From positions 32,279-96,278 of the forward strand of contig NZ_JAILYN010000012.1 in the NCBI RefSeq assembly GCF_019795155.1: DNA of 64,000 bases. Reading direction: 5' to 3'. Position numbers and translations under genes: made by a program. This DNA comes from Marinobacterium arenosum. GTDB taxonomy: Bacteria; Pseudomonadota; Gammaproteobacteria; Pseudomonadales; Balneatricaceae. Under the pieces are notes generated by a model, which was not told where the DNA came from, made no database searches, and saw nothing but the letters and a program-made list of their open reading frames with translations. The stretch's first letter is position 1, and every line of letters starts with the position of its first letter. Positions 30,555 through 39,964 of the stretch are shown here, piece by piece.

Positions 30555-31331
30555 ATGACTACTCAACGTCCCTACCTGCCGCAACATAACGAGATCGAAC
30601 TGTTCCAGTGCGCCGCCGACAACCGGCTGCCGGTATTGCTGAAGGGGCCGACCGGCTGCGGCAAGACCCGCTTCGTGCAGCATATGGCCGAGCAGCTGGG
30701 CCGCAAGCTGTACACCATCGCCTGCCACGACGACCTGACTGCCGCCGATCTGGTCGGCCGCCACCTGATCGGCGCCGACGGCACCTACTGGCAGGACGGC
30801 CCGCTGACCCGCGCGGTGCGCGAGGGGGCGATCTGCTACCTCGACGAGGTGGTCGAGGCGCGCAAGGACACCACCGTGGTACTGCACCCGCTGTCCGACC
30901 ACCGCCGCGAGCTGCCGATCGAGCGCACCGGCGAACTGCTGCAGGCGCATCCCGATTTCATGCTGGTGATCTCCTACAACCCCGGTTACCAGAACATGAT
31001 GAAGGGGCTGAAACCGAGCACCCGCCAGCGTTTCGTGGCGTTGAGCTTTGACTACCCGGATGCCGAACATGAGGTGGTGATCCTCTGCCAGGAATCCGGC
31101 ATCGACAAGCAGACCGCCGGCCAGCTGGTAGCGCTGGGCCAGGATCTGCGCCGGCTGAAAGATCAGGACCTGGAGGAAGCCGCTTCCACCCGCCTGCTGA
31201 TCTACTGCGCGCTGATGATCAAGGGGGGCACCCCGGCGGCGCAAGCCTGTCGTAGCTGCCTGGCGGAACCGCTCAGCGACGACAGCGAAACCCTGGCGGC
31301 GATCGACCGGTTGATCAGTAGCTATTTTTGA
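30555..31331 (+). CDS. norQ: NorQ, MoxR-type AAA+ ATPase for NorCB activation
   Basis: 258 residues. Walker A GPTGCGKT (about 32-39), Walker B ICYLDEV, a sensor Asn in ISYNPGYQ, and an Arg-bearing PSTRQRF motif typical of CbbQ/NorQ. It works with NorD to insert or activate the FeB site. The frame opens at a TTG six codons upstream, but the ATG at 30555 has AGGA 8 bases before it and gives the family N-terminus, so it is preferred. Confidence 0.94.
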   Translation: MTTQRPYLPQHNEIELFQCAADNRLPVLLKGPTGCGKTRFVQHMAEQLGRKLYTIACHDDLTAADLVGRHLIGADGTYWQDGPLTRAVREGAICYLDEVVEARKDTTVVLHPLSDHRRELPIERTGELLQAHPDFMLVISYNPGYQNMMKGLKPSTRQRFVALSFDYPDAEHEVVILCQESGIDKQTAGQLVALGQDLRRLKDQDLEEAASTRLLIYCALMIKGGTPAAQACRSCLAEPLSDDSETLAAIDRLISSYF

Positions 31332-31388
31332 AGTTTTTGATTCTTTATTAGGGCCGAGGCGGCCAACTCAGCAAGGAAGGAGATTGCC

Positions 31389-32003
31389 ATGACGGCAGCG
31401 ACGCCCCAGACGATGGCGCCCTCGGTGCTCTCTCGAGCAGACAGCCATAAAGATAACGTGCCGGGTGGGATTGCGGTCTGGGTGCTGATCTATGCCGAGC
31501 TGACCGAGTTCGCGCTGTTCTTCCTGGTTTACCTGGTGACCCGCGCCCACAATCCGGAGCTGTTCGCCGAGGGGCCGGCATACCTCAACACCACCGCCGG
31601 CACCCTGAACACCCTGGTGCTGGTCACCAGCAGTTTCTGCGTCGCCCGGTCGATGGCGGCGATCCGTCGCAACGACCGGGCCCGCTGCATCCGCTGGCTC
31701 TGGTTGACGCTGGCCTGTGCCGCCGCCTACTGCGGCATCAAGGGTTGGGAGTACTACTGGAACGAGCTGCACGATATCTACACCCGGCGCAATTTGTACT
31801 TCACGCTGTATTACTACCTGACCTTCAACCACCTGCTGCATGTACTGGTCGGTATGGTGATGATCCTCTGGCTGATCTTCCGCACCGCCATCGGCAGTTA
31901 TAGCGCCGACGAGCACGAGGGGCTGGAGAACGGCGCTTGCTACTGGCATATGATCGACTTGGCCTGGATCGTCATCTTCCCGCTGGTTTACGTATTGGGT
32001 TAG
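31389..32003 (+). CDS. norE: NorE, cytochrome c oxidase subunit III-like protein
   Basis: 204-residue polytopic membrane protein with about five helices. Subunit III-like words are VWVLIYAELTEFALFF, TFNHLLHVLVGMVMI and CYWHMIDLAWIVIFPLVYVLG. NorE is an accessory protein of NO reductase clusters, not essential in vitro but supporting activity in cells. GGAAGGAG lies 7 bases before the ATG. norF starts 9 bases after its stop. Confidence 0.9.
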   Translation: MTAATPQTMAPSVLSRADSHKDNVPGGIAVWVLIYAELTEFALFFLVYLVTRAHNPELFAEGPAYLNTTAGTLNTLVLVTSSFCVARSMAAIRRNDRARCIRWLWLTLACAAAYCGIKGWEYYWNELHDIYTRRNLYFTLYYYLTFNHLLHVLVGMVMILWLIFRTAIGSYSADEHEGLENGACYWHMIDLAWIVIFPLVYVLG

Positions 32004-32012
32004 GAGTCCGTG

Positions 32013-32297
32013 ATGAGCTGGAAACTGTCCGACCTGAAAACCTGGCTGTTGCTATTGGCGCTGACCCTGAGCAGCGCGCTGATCGCCGAAACCACCCGGC
32101 CGGAAGCGGGATTGATGCTGTTTATCTGTCTGAGCGTGGCGCTGAAGGGGCAGCTGGTGATTGATAACCTGATGCAGCTGCGCGACAGCCACCCCGGTGT
32201 GCGTCGGCCGATGCGGGCCTATTTCGTGGTGGTGATGGGCTTGATCGCATTGGCGATGCTGTTTCCCGAGACGCTGGCCCGCATCACGACCCTTTGA
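32013..32297 (+). CDS. norF: NorF, small cytochrome c oxidase subunit IV-like membrane protein
   Basis: 94 residues with three hydrophobic helices: TWLLLLALTLSSALI, AGLMLFICLSVALKGQLVID and AYFVVVMGLIALAMLF. The helix 2 wording with KGQLVID is typical of NorF/COX4-prokaryotic type. The ATG at 32013 is taken over the GTG one codon earlier because AGGAG at 32002-32006 is better spaced. It is the last nor gene. Confidence 0.85.
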   Translation: MSWKLSDLKTWLLLLALTLSSALIAETTRPEAGLMLFICLSVALKGQLVIDNLMQLRDSHPGVRRPMRAYFVVVMGLIALAMLFPETLARITTL

Positions 32298-32424
32298 GCG
32301 AGTGCAGCGGCTGCTCAATATGAATTTTTGATGACAAAGCTGCGTCAGTCGCTGCTCCACCTTCCTGAACCGGCCTATATTTGAATGGCTGCAGTATGCA
32401 GAACAGCCTGATTTTTCAGGCCCT

Positions 32425-32440
32425 ATCGCCGCGAGGCGAT
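32425..32440. promoter_or_regulatory. Small dyad upstream of the ArsC-like gene
   Basis: ATCGCC-GCGA-GGCGAT, a perfect 6-bp hairpin 22 bases before the next start codon and shortly before its GGGAGAG ribosome site. It could be a weak terminator for norF or an operator; no T tract follows. Confidence 0.35.
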
Positions 32441-32462
32441 GTGCGTAGGGAGAGCAACGCCG

Positions 32463-32882
32463 ATGAATAACAATAAACCGCTTCGAGTCCTTTTTGTCTG
32501 CCGTCATAACGCCATCCGTTCGCAACTGGCCGCCGCCTGGCTGAACCGCTTGGCGCACGGTGAAGTCATTGCCGAAAGTGCCGGCCTTGAGCCGCAACCG
32601 GTACCGGCCTTTGTTCAATCCCGGGTCGCCCTGCTGGAACGCCGGCCGGTGCTGTTGAGATCACGCTCTATGCAACGGGTGGCCGGCAAGCAGTACGACT
32701 GCGTAATCCGGCTCTGCGACAAGTCTTCCGAACAGTTACCGATGCACCCCTGCGACCTGGAGGGGATCTGCTGGGATTTCATTCCGCCAGCCAACCTCGA
32801 GCAGCTGCGCCAGATGGAATACCAACTGATGGACCGGTTGAAACTCTGGCTGGAAGTGAAGTTGCCGCTGTTTGCCGCCTGA
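32463..32882 (+). CDS. Low-molecular-weight phosphatase / ArsC-like protein
   Basis: 139 residues with the CX5R phosphate loop as CRHNAIRS at about residue 14-21, directly after the first strand RVLFVC, as in LMW protein tyrosine phosphatases and thioredoxin-type arsenate reductases. The loop wording differs from the common CTGNSCRS. A WDFIPP segment near 103 fits the general-acid Asp loop. GGGAGAG precedes the ATG at 32463. It stands after the nor operon in the same direction with a 165-bp gap. Arsenate reduction is only one possibility, since no ars genes are nearby. Confidence 0.72.
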   Translation: MNNNKPLRVLFVCRHNAIRSQLAAAWLNRLAHGEVIAESAGLEPQPVPAFVQSRVALLERRPVLLRSRSMQRVAGKQYDCVIRLCDKSSEQLPMHPCDLEGICWDFIPPANLEQLRQMEYQLMDRLKLWLEVKLPLFAA

Positions 32883-32994
32883 GTTTTCTTAAGGCCTGTC
32901 ATGGCCAGCAGCCTTCGATCTCATACGGTTCGGTCTGCTGGCTGTGGTTTTGCGGCGGTGGGAAGGTTTGTTATCCGTCGCATCGAGTTTTTCG

Positions 32995-33053
32995 TCAGCC
33001 CGGCGGTTGGCTGATCATCATCAGCCCGGCGGTTGGCTGATCATCATCAGCCC
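32995..33053. repeat. 26-bp tandem repeat
   Basis: Two identical 26-base units, each containing GGCGGTTGGCTGATCATCA, plus seven bases of a third. The unit includes the palindrome TGATCA. Confidence 0.9.
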
Positions 33054-33180
33054 TGTCGCTCGCGGAGCGAGCAGCTACAGGGGAGCGTGCTTGGTCGCGT
33101 CCCGCTTTGTATGTCCCTTGGGTACCGCGGGCGACCCGAGCATGGCCACAACTCCTGATCCCTGTCTTAGTCAGTGCCGA

Positions 33181-33204
33181 AGGGCATGCCAAGCCCGCTG
33201 CTAC
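33181..33204. repeat. Dispersed intergenic repeat, AGGGCATGCCAAGCCCGCTG type
   Basis: A 24-base word beginning AGGGCATGCCAAGCCCGCTG is identical to the reverse complement of 51276-51299. Nearby CCCTTGGGTACCG (33115 onward) is also shared in near-identical form with 51296-51307. Confidence 0.85.
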
Positions 33205-33220
33205 ATATCGGGTAACCCGC

Positions 33221-34561
33221 TTATTCCTGCTGGAACGGGTACAAACCATCCAGGCCGAGCAGACCGCTCAGTTCATCCAGTGCCCGCTGCACCTCGTCGA
33301 CCAGCTGCGGGTCCTGCAGGTCGGCGATGGTGAGCCGGTCGCGGTAGTGACGCTCCACCCAGTCGCGCAGGCTTCGGTAGAGCGGCTCGCTCAGCAGTAC
33401 CCCCTGGTGCATGGCGCGCAGCGCGCTGCCGGTCAGCGGTACCCGCAGCCGCAGGCAGGCGGGGCCGCCGCCGTTCTGCATGCTCTGGCGCAGCTCGACG
33501 TAGTGGACCCGCTTCAATGGCGAGCCGCTGCCGAGCAGCCGGTGGATGACCGCGCGGGCGGAGGCCTGTTGCTGGCATTCGGCCGGTGCGATCAGCGCCA
33601 TCCCGCCGTCCGGCAGGCTGACGATCTGGCTGTTGAACAGCAAGCAGTCGACCGCCTCGCTGAGGCTGATCTCATACTGGCTGACCTGCAGCAGGTAGAG
33701 CGGCTGATCCTGCTGTTCCCGCCAGAGCGCACGCAACTGGTCGAGCCGGTAGCTCTGCTGTAGATAACTCAGTTCATGCGCCAGCAGCAGGTTGCGGTGG
33801 CCGGTTGCCACCAGGTCGTTGTGGAAAACTCCGTTATCCACAGCGCTGGGATGTTGCTGCAGTTGCAGGCAGCGGCTGTTGTCCAGGCCGTGCTGTCGGC
33901 TTAGCGCCTGCCAGGCATCGGCGCTCTGCCGGGCCGGATAGCGCCTGGGCCGCGGGCTGTCGTGGTCCCAGCCGAACACCTGCAGGTTGAGGCCCGGTCG
34001 CTGATATTCCGTGCACAGTCGGATATGGTTGGCGGCGCCTTCGTCGGCCAGTGCAGTGCAGGCGGGTAGCGGCGGGTGATGGGCGAAGAAGGTGGTATCG
34101 GCGAACAGCCGTTGCAGTAGTCGGCTGTTGAAATCCGTTTCCAGTGAACGGTGCAGGTTGTGGATAAGGTTGGCGGGGGTGAAGTGGACCCGGCCGTCGT
34201 CACTGTCGGCGGCGGCGGTGACGGTTGCGGCGTTGGCGGCCCACATCGAAGAGGCGGACCAGCAGGCGGCCAGCAGATCCGGTGCCTGGCGGTAGGCCTG
34301 TTGCAGCAGCTTGCCGACATCACCGTTGAAGCCCAACACCCGCAGGGTAGCCAGTACCGGCCGCGCCTGCGGCGGCAGCACCGCTTGCGGCACGCCGAGC
34401 CGGTGCAGCAGCCACATCTTCTCCAGCCCTTGTAGGGCCGCCTCCTTGGGCGACGAGTGCTGGCCGCGATGTCGCAGGCAGGCCAGGTTGCCGGGCGCCA
34501 GGCCGGCATAATGGTGAGTCGGACCGGGTAGCCCGTCCAGATTGAGTTCGAGCGCGTGCAT
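33221..34561 (-). CDS. astB: N-succinylarginine dihydrolase
   Basis: Second step of the arginine succinyltransferase pathway: converts N2-succinylarginine to N2-succinylornithine, releasing CO2 and two ammonia. 446 residues, the standard length. Strong identity to E. coli AstB along the chain, for example DGLPGPTHHYAGL at the N-terminus, ALADEGAANHIRL, GVFHNDLVATG with the catalytic His, and MQNGGGPACLRLRVPLT with the nucleophilic Cys. It ends YPFQQE. The start lies 21 bases after the astD stop; it is the last visible gene of the operon. Confidence 0.97.
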   Translation of the reverse strand: MHALELNLDGLPGPTHHYAGLAPGNLACLRHRGQHSSPKEAALQGLEKMWLLHRLGVPQAVLPPQARPVLATLRVLGFNGDVGKLLQQAYRQAPDLLAACWSASSMWAANAATVTAAADSDDGRVHFTPANLIHNLHRSLETDFNSRLLQRLFADTTFFAHHPPLPACTALADEGAANHIRLCTEYQRPGLNLQVFGWDHDSPRPRRYPARQSADAWQALSRQHGLDNSRCLQLQQHPSAVDNGVFHNDLVATGHRNLLLAHELSYLQQSYRLDQLRALWREQQDQPLYLLQVSQYEISLSEAVDCLLFNSQIVSLPDGGMALIAPAECQQQASARAVIHRLLGSGSPLKRVHYVELRQSMQNGGGPACLRLRVPLTGSALRAMHQGVLLSEPLYRSLRDWVERHYRDRLTIADLQDPQLVDEVQRALDELSGLLGLDGLYPFQQE

Positions 34562-34582
34562 CGCCGGGTACCTATGCTCGGG

Positions 34583-36055
34583 TTACAGGTGCAGGCCGGG
34601 GCTCAGCTGCTCCGGCAGGCGTGCTGACTCGCACTCCAGCGAGGCGACCGGATAGGCGCAGTAATCGGCGGCATACCAGGCGCTGGGACGGTGGTTGCCG
34701 CTGATGCCGATGCCGCCGAACGGTCGGCTGGAGGCGGCGCCGGTCAAGGGTCGGTTCCAGTTGATCAGGCCAGCTCGAACCTGCTGGCGAAAATGTTGGT
34801 AGTGATGCGGGTCCTCGCTGAGGATGCCGGCGCTCAGGCCGTAGGCGGTGTCGTTGGCCTCGGCGATTGCCTGCTCCAGGTTATCCACACGGATCAGCTG
34901 CAGCAGCGGACCGAAATACTCCTCGTCGGGACGGTCAGCCACCGAGGTCATATCGAGCAAACCGGGCCGTAGCATCGCCGGGTAGCTATCCACAAACTCG
35001 GCTGGCTCCAGCAGCTCGCCACCCAGCTGTTGCAGTTGCTGCTGGGCCGCCAGGATCCGCTCGGCGGCCTCACGACAGATCAGGCTGCCCATGAACGGTT
35101 GCGGTTGGCTGTCGTAGGGACCGACCTCAAGCCGACGAATCGCCTGGCGCAAGGCTTCGATGAAGCGGTCGCCCCAACTGCCTTGGATGACCAGCAACCG
35201 GCGTGCGCAGCTGCAGCGTTGGCCAGCGCTGAGGTAGGCGGACAGCAGGGTATGGTGGACGGCGGCGCGGGTGTCGGCGCACTGCTCCACATAGAGCGGG
35301 TTATTGCCGCCCATCTCCAGCGCCAGGATTTTTTCCGGCCGGCCACCGAACTGGCGGTGAAGGTAGCAGCCGCTGCTGGCACTGCCGGTGAACAGCAGGC
35401 CGTTCAACCGAGGTTCGTCGGCCAATGCGGCGCCGGTGTCGCGGCCACCCTGCACCAAATTCAAGACGCCGTCCGGCAGTTCGGCGTTCTGCCACAGGTG
35501 GATCATCAGTTCGGCGGTGCGCGGGGTCAGCTCACTGGGTTTGAACACCAGCGTGTTGCCGGCCAGCAGTGCCGGCATGATATGGCCGTTGGGCAGGTGG
35601 CCGGGGAAGTTGTACGGGCCGAACACCGCCAGCACGCCGTGCGGCTGGTGCCGCAACACCGACTGGGCCTCGCCGAGCGGCATGCTGTGCTCGCCGCAAC
35701 GGGCCTCGGCGGCCTGCAGGCTCAATTCGGCCTTGGCGATCATCGAGGCGACCTCGCTGTCCGATTCCCACAGCGGCTTGCCGGTCTCCTGGGCGATGGT
35801 GTCGGCCAGCAGGGTGCGGTGCTGGGCCAACTGGTCGCGAAAGCGCAGCAGGCAGGCAGCACGCTGGCTGTCGGGCTGAGCGGCCCAGCCGGGGAAGGCG
35901 TTGACAGCCGCACTGACCGCCTCGCCGACCTGCTGCACATCGGCCGCCCGGCCGTGCCACAGCAGTCGCTCATCGAGCGGGTTGACCGAGCGCATCTCCT
36001 CGCCGTGGCCGCGCAGCCACTGGCCGTTTATCCACAGCGAGCGGGGCAGGGTCAT
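34583..36055 (-). CDS. astD: N-succinylglutamate 5-semialdehyde dehydrogenase
   Basis: NAD-dependent aldehyde dehydrogenase of the arginine succinyltransferase pathway. 490 residues. Motifs: VFGPYNFPGHLPNGHI, GSASSGCYLHRQF, the catalytic Glu in LALEMGGNN and the nucleophile Cys in SAGQRCSCARR; the C-terminal GGIGISGNHRPSAWYAADYCA is AstD-typical. The longer open frame upstream is an artefact of a tandem duplication. The ATG at 36055 is chosen because the protein then begins MTLPRSLWINGQWLRGHGEE like other AstD proteins and GAGGG precedes it. Its ATG overlaps the stop of a duplicated mini-ORF. Confidence 0.96.
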   Translation of the reverse strand: MTLPRSLWINGQWLRGHGEEMRSVNPLDERLLWHGRAADVQQVGEAVSAAVNAFPGWAAQPDSQRAACLLRFRDQLAQHRTLLADTIAQETGKPLWESDSEVASMIAKAELSLQAAEARCGEHSMPLGEAQSVLRHQPHGVLAVFGPYNFPGHLPNGHIMPALLAGNTLVFKPSELTPRTAELMIHLWQNAELPDGVLNLVQGGRDTGAALADEPRLNGLLFTGSASSGCYLHRQFGGRPEKILALEMGGNNPLYVEQCADTRAAVHHTLLSAYLSAGQRCSCARRLLVIQGSWGDRFIEALRQAIRRLEVGPYDSQPQPFMGSLICREAAERILAAQQQLQQLGGELLEPAEFVDSYPAMLRPGLLDMTSVADRPDEEYFGPLLQLIRVDNLEQAIAEANDTAYGLSAGILSEDPHHYQHFRQQVRAGLINWNRPLTGAASSRPFGGIGISGNHRPSAWYAADYCAYPVASLECESARLPEQLSPGLHL

Positions 36056-36159
36056 TGCGGCAGTCCCTCTTTCAGCGATCTTGGCCCGCCGCCATGGCCG
36101 CTCAGCCACTGGCCGTTTATCCGCTGGTCGTTTAAGCACAACGAACGCGACAGGGTCAT
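36052..36159 (-). CDS. Mini-ORF 2 from duplicated astA/astD junction (35 codons)
   Basis: Encodes 35 residues beginning MTLSRSLCLNDQRINGQWLS and ending LKEGLPQ. The first part copies the AstD N-terminus (with a short insertion); the last part copies the AstA C-terminus (LKGVVPQ in the real gene). Its stop overlaps the astD start as ATGA. GAAAGAGGG lies before its own ATG. It differs from mini-ORF 1 by one residue (Ser for Arg at position 20). It is probably not a functional peptide but a coupling segment; expression is unproven. Confidence 0.6.
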   Translation of the reverse strand: MTLSRSLCLNDQRINGQWLSGHGGGPRSLKEGLPQ

Positions 36160-36263
36160 TGCGGCAGTCCCTCTTTCAGCGATCTCGGCCCGCCGCCATG
36201 GCCGCGCAGCCACTGGCCGTTTATCCGCTGGTCGTTTAAGCACAACGAACGCGACAGGGTCAT
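36056..36263. repeat. Two 104-bp tandem copies spanning the astA 3' end / astD 5' end
   Basis: Units 36056-36159 and 36160-36263 differ at only two positions. A third, older relative is the true astD start (36002-36055), which shares the TGGCCGCGCAGCCACTGGCC and CAGGGTCAT words but lacks about 15 bases. Because 104 is not a multiple of three, each copy throws the frame and every unit ends in its own stop. Confidence 0.95.
36156..36263 (-). CDS. Mini-ORF 1 from duplicated astA/astD junction (35 codons)
   Basis: Begins MTLSRSLCLNDQRINGQWLR and ends LKEGLPQ. Its ATG overlaps the astA stop (ATGA), and its stop overlaps the ATG of mini-ORF 2 in the same way. AAAGGGG at the end of astA serves as ribosome site. 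Ribosomes leaving astA would be handed through two short ORFs before astD. Confidence 0.6.
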   Translation of the reverse strand: MTLSRSLCLNDQRINGQWLRGHGGGPRSLKEGLPQ

Positions 36264-37300
36264 TGCGGCACTACCCCTTTCAACGGCACCAGCCTGACCT
36301 GACCGCCGTCACCGACTTTCAGCGCCTCGGCCTGGGCCCGGCTCAGGGTGATCTGGCGGTGGCGTGCCTGCAGTGGCAGCAGGGCGCAGCGGAAATCGGC
36401 CAGGCCGGTGTTGGCGACCAGCATCAGCGGCGCGGCCGGGTCCTGGTCCGGGGCGGCCTGGACCCGCACCTTGGCGTAGTGGCTCTGCTGTACCGCGCGG
36501 ATCGACTGCAGCGGTGCGGTCAGGGTCGGTCCGGCGTCGAAGATATCCACATACTGCTCGAAGCGGAAACCCTCCTGCTCCAGCATCCGGCGGGCCGGTT
36601 CGGTATTTTTGTGGACCCGGCCGATCACCTGCTGTGCCGGTTCCGGTAGCAGGTGGGTGTAGAGGGTGTATTTGGGCATCAGTTCGGCGATGAACGACTT
36701 CTGGCCGGAGCCGGTCAGGTAGTCGGCGGTGGAGTAGTCCATCGAGAAGAAGCGTCGGCCCAGCCCCTCCCAGAACGGTGAGCGGCCCTGTTCGTCGCAG
36801 TAGCCGCGCATCTCGGCGATCACTCTTTCGGCGAAGCGCTGCGGATGCTCGGCCATGAACAGGAAGCGGCTCTTCGACAGCAGGCCGCCGTTGTTGTCGC
36901 GCCGGAAGGGCTCGCGCAGATACAGGGTGCAGACCTCGGAGCAGCCGGTGTAGTCGTTGCACAGGTAGAGGGTGCGGAACTCGTTGTGTACCCCCAGCTC
37001 GCGGCAGGCGTGTACCACGGTGCCGATCCGGTAGTGATACCAGGGGGATTCCAGGCCGACCGCCGCGGCGATACCGCAGCAGCCCAGCACCTCGCCGCTG
37101 TCGCTGTCCTCCAGTACGAACAGGTAGAGTTCCGGGCCCGGCTGTTGCAATGGCTCGGCTAACGCCTGCTGGCATTGCTCGATCTTGCTGACCAGCAGCT
37201 CGCGGTTGTCCGGTAGTGAGGTGAAGCCGGGGCCCGATTCGCGGGCGATCTGTTGCAGGGTGTCCAGGTCGCGGGTGTCGATCGGCCGGATGACGTTCAT
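36260..37300 (-). CDS. astA: Arginine N-succinyltransferase
   Basis: First step of arginine catabolism by the succinyltransferase route, transferring succinyl from succinyl-CoA to arginine. 346 residues, a single-subunit AstA rather than the AruF/AruG pair known from Pseudomonas. N-terminus MNVIRPIDTRDLDTLQQIA; acyltransferase features include LYLCNDYTGCSEVCTLYL, FFSMDYSTADYLTGSGQKSF and FEQYVDIFDAGPTL. The open frame extends 20 codons upstream, but the ATG at 37300 has AAGGAGG 7 bases before it. Its stop overlaps the start of mini-ORF 1. Confidence 0.96.
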   Translation of the reverse strand: MNVIRPIDTRDLDTLQQIARESGPGFTSLPDNRELLVSKIEQCQQALAEPLQQPGPELYLFVLEDSDSGEVLGCCGIAAAVGLESPWYHYRIGTVVHACRELGVHNEFRTLYLCNDYTGCSEVCTLYLREPFRRDNNGGLLSKSRFLFMAEHPQRFAERVIAEMRGYCDEQGRSPFWEGLGRRFFSMDYSTADYLTGSGQKSFIAELMPKYTLYTHLLPEPAQQVIGRVHKNTEPARRMLEQEGFRFEQYVDIFDAGPTLTAPLQSIRAVQQSHYAKVRVQAAPDQDPAAPLMLVANTGLADFRCALLPLQARHRQITLSRAQAEALKVGDGGQVRLVPLKGVVPQ

Positions 37301-37361
37301 GGCGGATCCTCCTTGGTGGCTGCTACGCGGATCGCCGGCCATGGGCTGGCACCGGCCCAAC

Positions 37362-38618
37362 TCATGCCGGTACCTCGCCGCGGGAGGTCAGGCTGTAGGG
37401 CAGGCCGTGACGGGCCAGGTTGAGCAGCAGCAGGGTAGAGAGCCGGGCCCGTTCGGTCAGGCTCGGCAGCCGGATGAACTCGTGATCGCTGAGCAGCTCG
37501 CCGCCAACTACGCCGAGCGAATCTATGTTCGGCAGCCCGGCGGCGGTCAGGTTATTACCCTCGCAACAGTCGCCGGTGGGCTGCCAGCGCAGCGGCATAT
37601 CCAGTGCCTGGGCGCAGCCGCAGACCGCCTGGTAGAGCGACTGGTGGTTCAGGTCCAGGTGCTTGGGCGGCCGTTCGAAGCCGCCGTTCAGCGCCATCCG
37701 GAAACCGTCCATGTTGTTGACCTCGGCTTTGAAGCGCACCAGGTGGTTGAGCACCCAATTGGCGTCCTGTTCGCGCTGCACCCGCACGCCGAACTTCAGC
37801 ACCGCCCGCTCCGGCACCTGGTTGGTGCTGTCGCCACCCTGCAGCACGCCGACGTTGATCGCCAGCCCCTCCTGGGAGCCGTGTAGCGCATTGAGCTTGT
37901 CGATCAGGTGGGCCATCACGCCGATCGCGTTGCGGCCCTGTTCCGGGTTGCGGCCGGCATGGGCGCGGCGTCCCTGGATCACCACCGTGAAATTACCCGA
38001 GCCCTTGCGCTCGCCGGCCAGCGAGCCGTCGGCCAGCGCCGGTTCGAACACCAGCCCCAGTTGGTGGCGCGGCGCCTCGCGCTGCAGCACCGCCGCCGAG
38101 CCCGGCGAGCCGAGCTCCTCGTCCGGCGTCAGCAACACCGTCCAGCCGATCTTCTCCGCCAGCTCACTCTGCTCCAACGCTTCCAGTGCGGTCAGCATTA
38201 CCAGCAGGCCGCCCTTCATGTCGGTGACACCGGGGCCGATCAGGGTGTCGGCGTCCTGGTAGCGGCATTGCTGGAACGGGTGGTCGGCGGCGAACGGGGT
38301 GTCGATATGGCCGACGCAGAGGATCTGGATCGGCGCCGTGGCCCGTTTGCGCAGCCGCCAGATCAGCCCGAGCGGGTAGCTCTGCTCACGTCCGGTCATG
38401 TCCTGGTTGCGCCAGGGCGCCGGCTGGGAGCGCTCCATGGCCACCCCGAGCCGTTCGGCGAAGGTGCCGGCGATGGTGCGGCCACAGTGGTTGACTCCCT
38501 CGACATTGAGGGTGCCGCTGTTGAGGTTGCACCACTGAATCAGCTTCTCCTCCAGCCGCGGCCGCTGCTGCGACACCCAGTCCAGCAGCGGCAGGTCCTG
38601 GTTCAGCAGGATCTTCAT
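37362..38618 (-). CDS. M20 family hydrolase, carboxypeptidase G2-like, within ast operon
   Basis: 418 residues. Two-zinc M20 site complete: GHIDTPF, GPGVTDMKGG, TPDEELGSPGS, the Glu in FEPALADG and a late His in SDHEFIRL; the dimerisation domain begins near RRAHAGRNPEQG. It resembles glutamate carboxypeptidase/CPG2 more than ArgE. The gene starts 2 bases after the astC stop and is 61 bases upstream of astA, with GGAGG before its ATG, so it belongs to the operon. CPG2-type enzymes release glutamate from N-acyl glutamates. The operon has no astE here, so desuccinylation of N-succinylglutamate is a reasonable guess. Confidence 0.85.
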   Translation of the reverse strand: MKILLNQDLPLLDWVSQQRPRLEEKLIQWCNLNSGTLNVEGVNHCGRTIAGTFAERLGVAMERSQPAPWRNQDMTGREQSYPLGLIWRLRKRATAPIQILCVGHIDTPFAADHPFQQCRYQDADTLIGPGVTDMKGGLLVMLTALEALEQSELAEKIGWTVLLTPDEELGSPGSAAVLQREAPRHQLGLVFEPALADGSLAGERKGSGNFTVVIQGRRAHAGRNPEQGRNAIGVMAHLIDKLNALHGSQEGLAINVGVLQGGDSTNQVPERAVLKFGVRVQREQDANWVLNHLVRFKAEVNNMDGFRMALNGGFERPPKHLDLNHQSLYQAVCGCAQALDMPLRWQPTGDCCEGNNLTAAGLPNIDSLGVVGGELLSDHEFIRLPSLTERARLSTLLLLNLARHGLPYSLTSRGEVPA

Positions 38619-38620
38619 CG

Positions 38621-39964
<1,344 letters not shown>

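Larger units (their letters stand above)
32883..33220. other. Intergenic region between convergent ArsC-like gene and astB
   Basis: 338 bases without a gene. It contains a 26-bp tandem repeat (32995-33053, 2.3 copies) and a copy of the dispersed intergenic element, including the 24-base word at 33181-33204 shared exactly with 51276-51299. Confidence 0.7.

Noticed and set aside
36052..36243. 63-codon frame and the 518-codon extended astD frame beginning MLKRPADKRP
   Set aside because: Both arise from reading the tandem 104-bp duplication in the wrong frame; the AstD N-terminus and ribosome site place the start at 36055.
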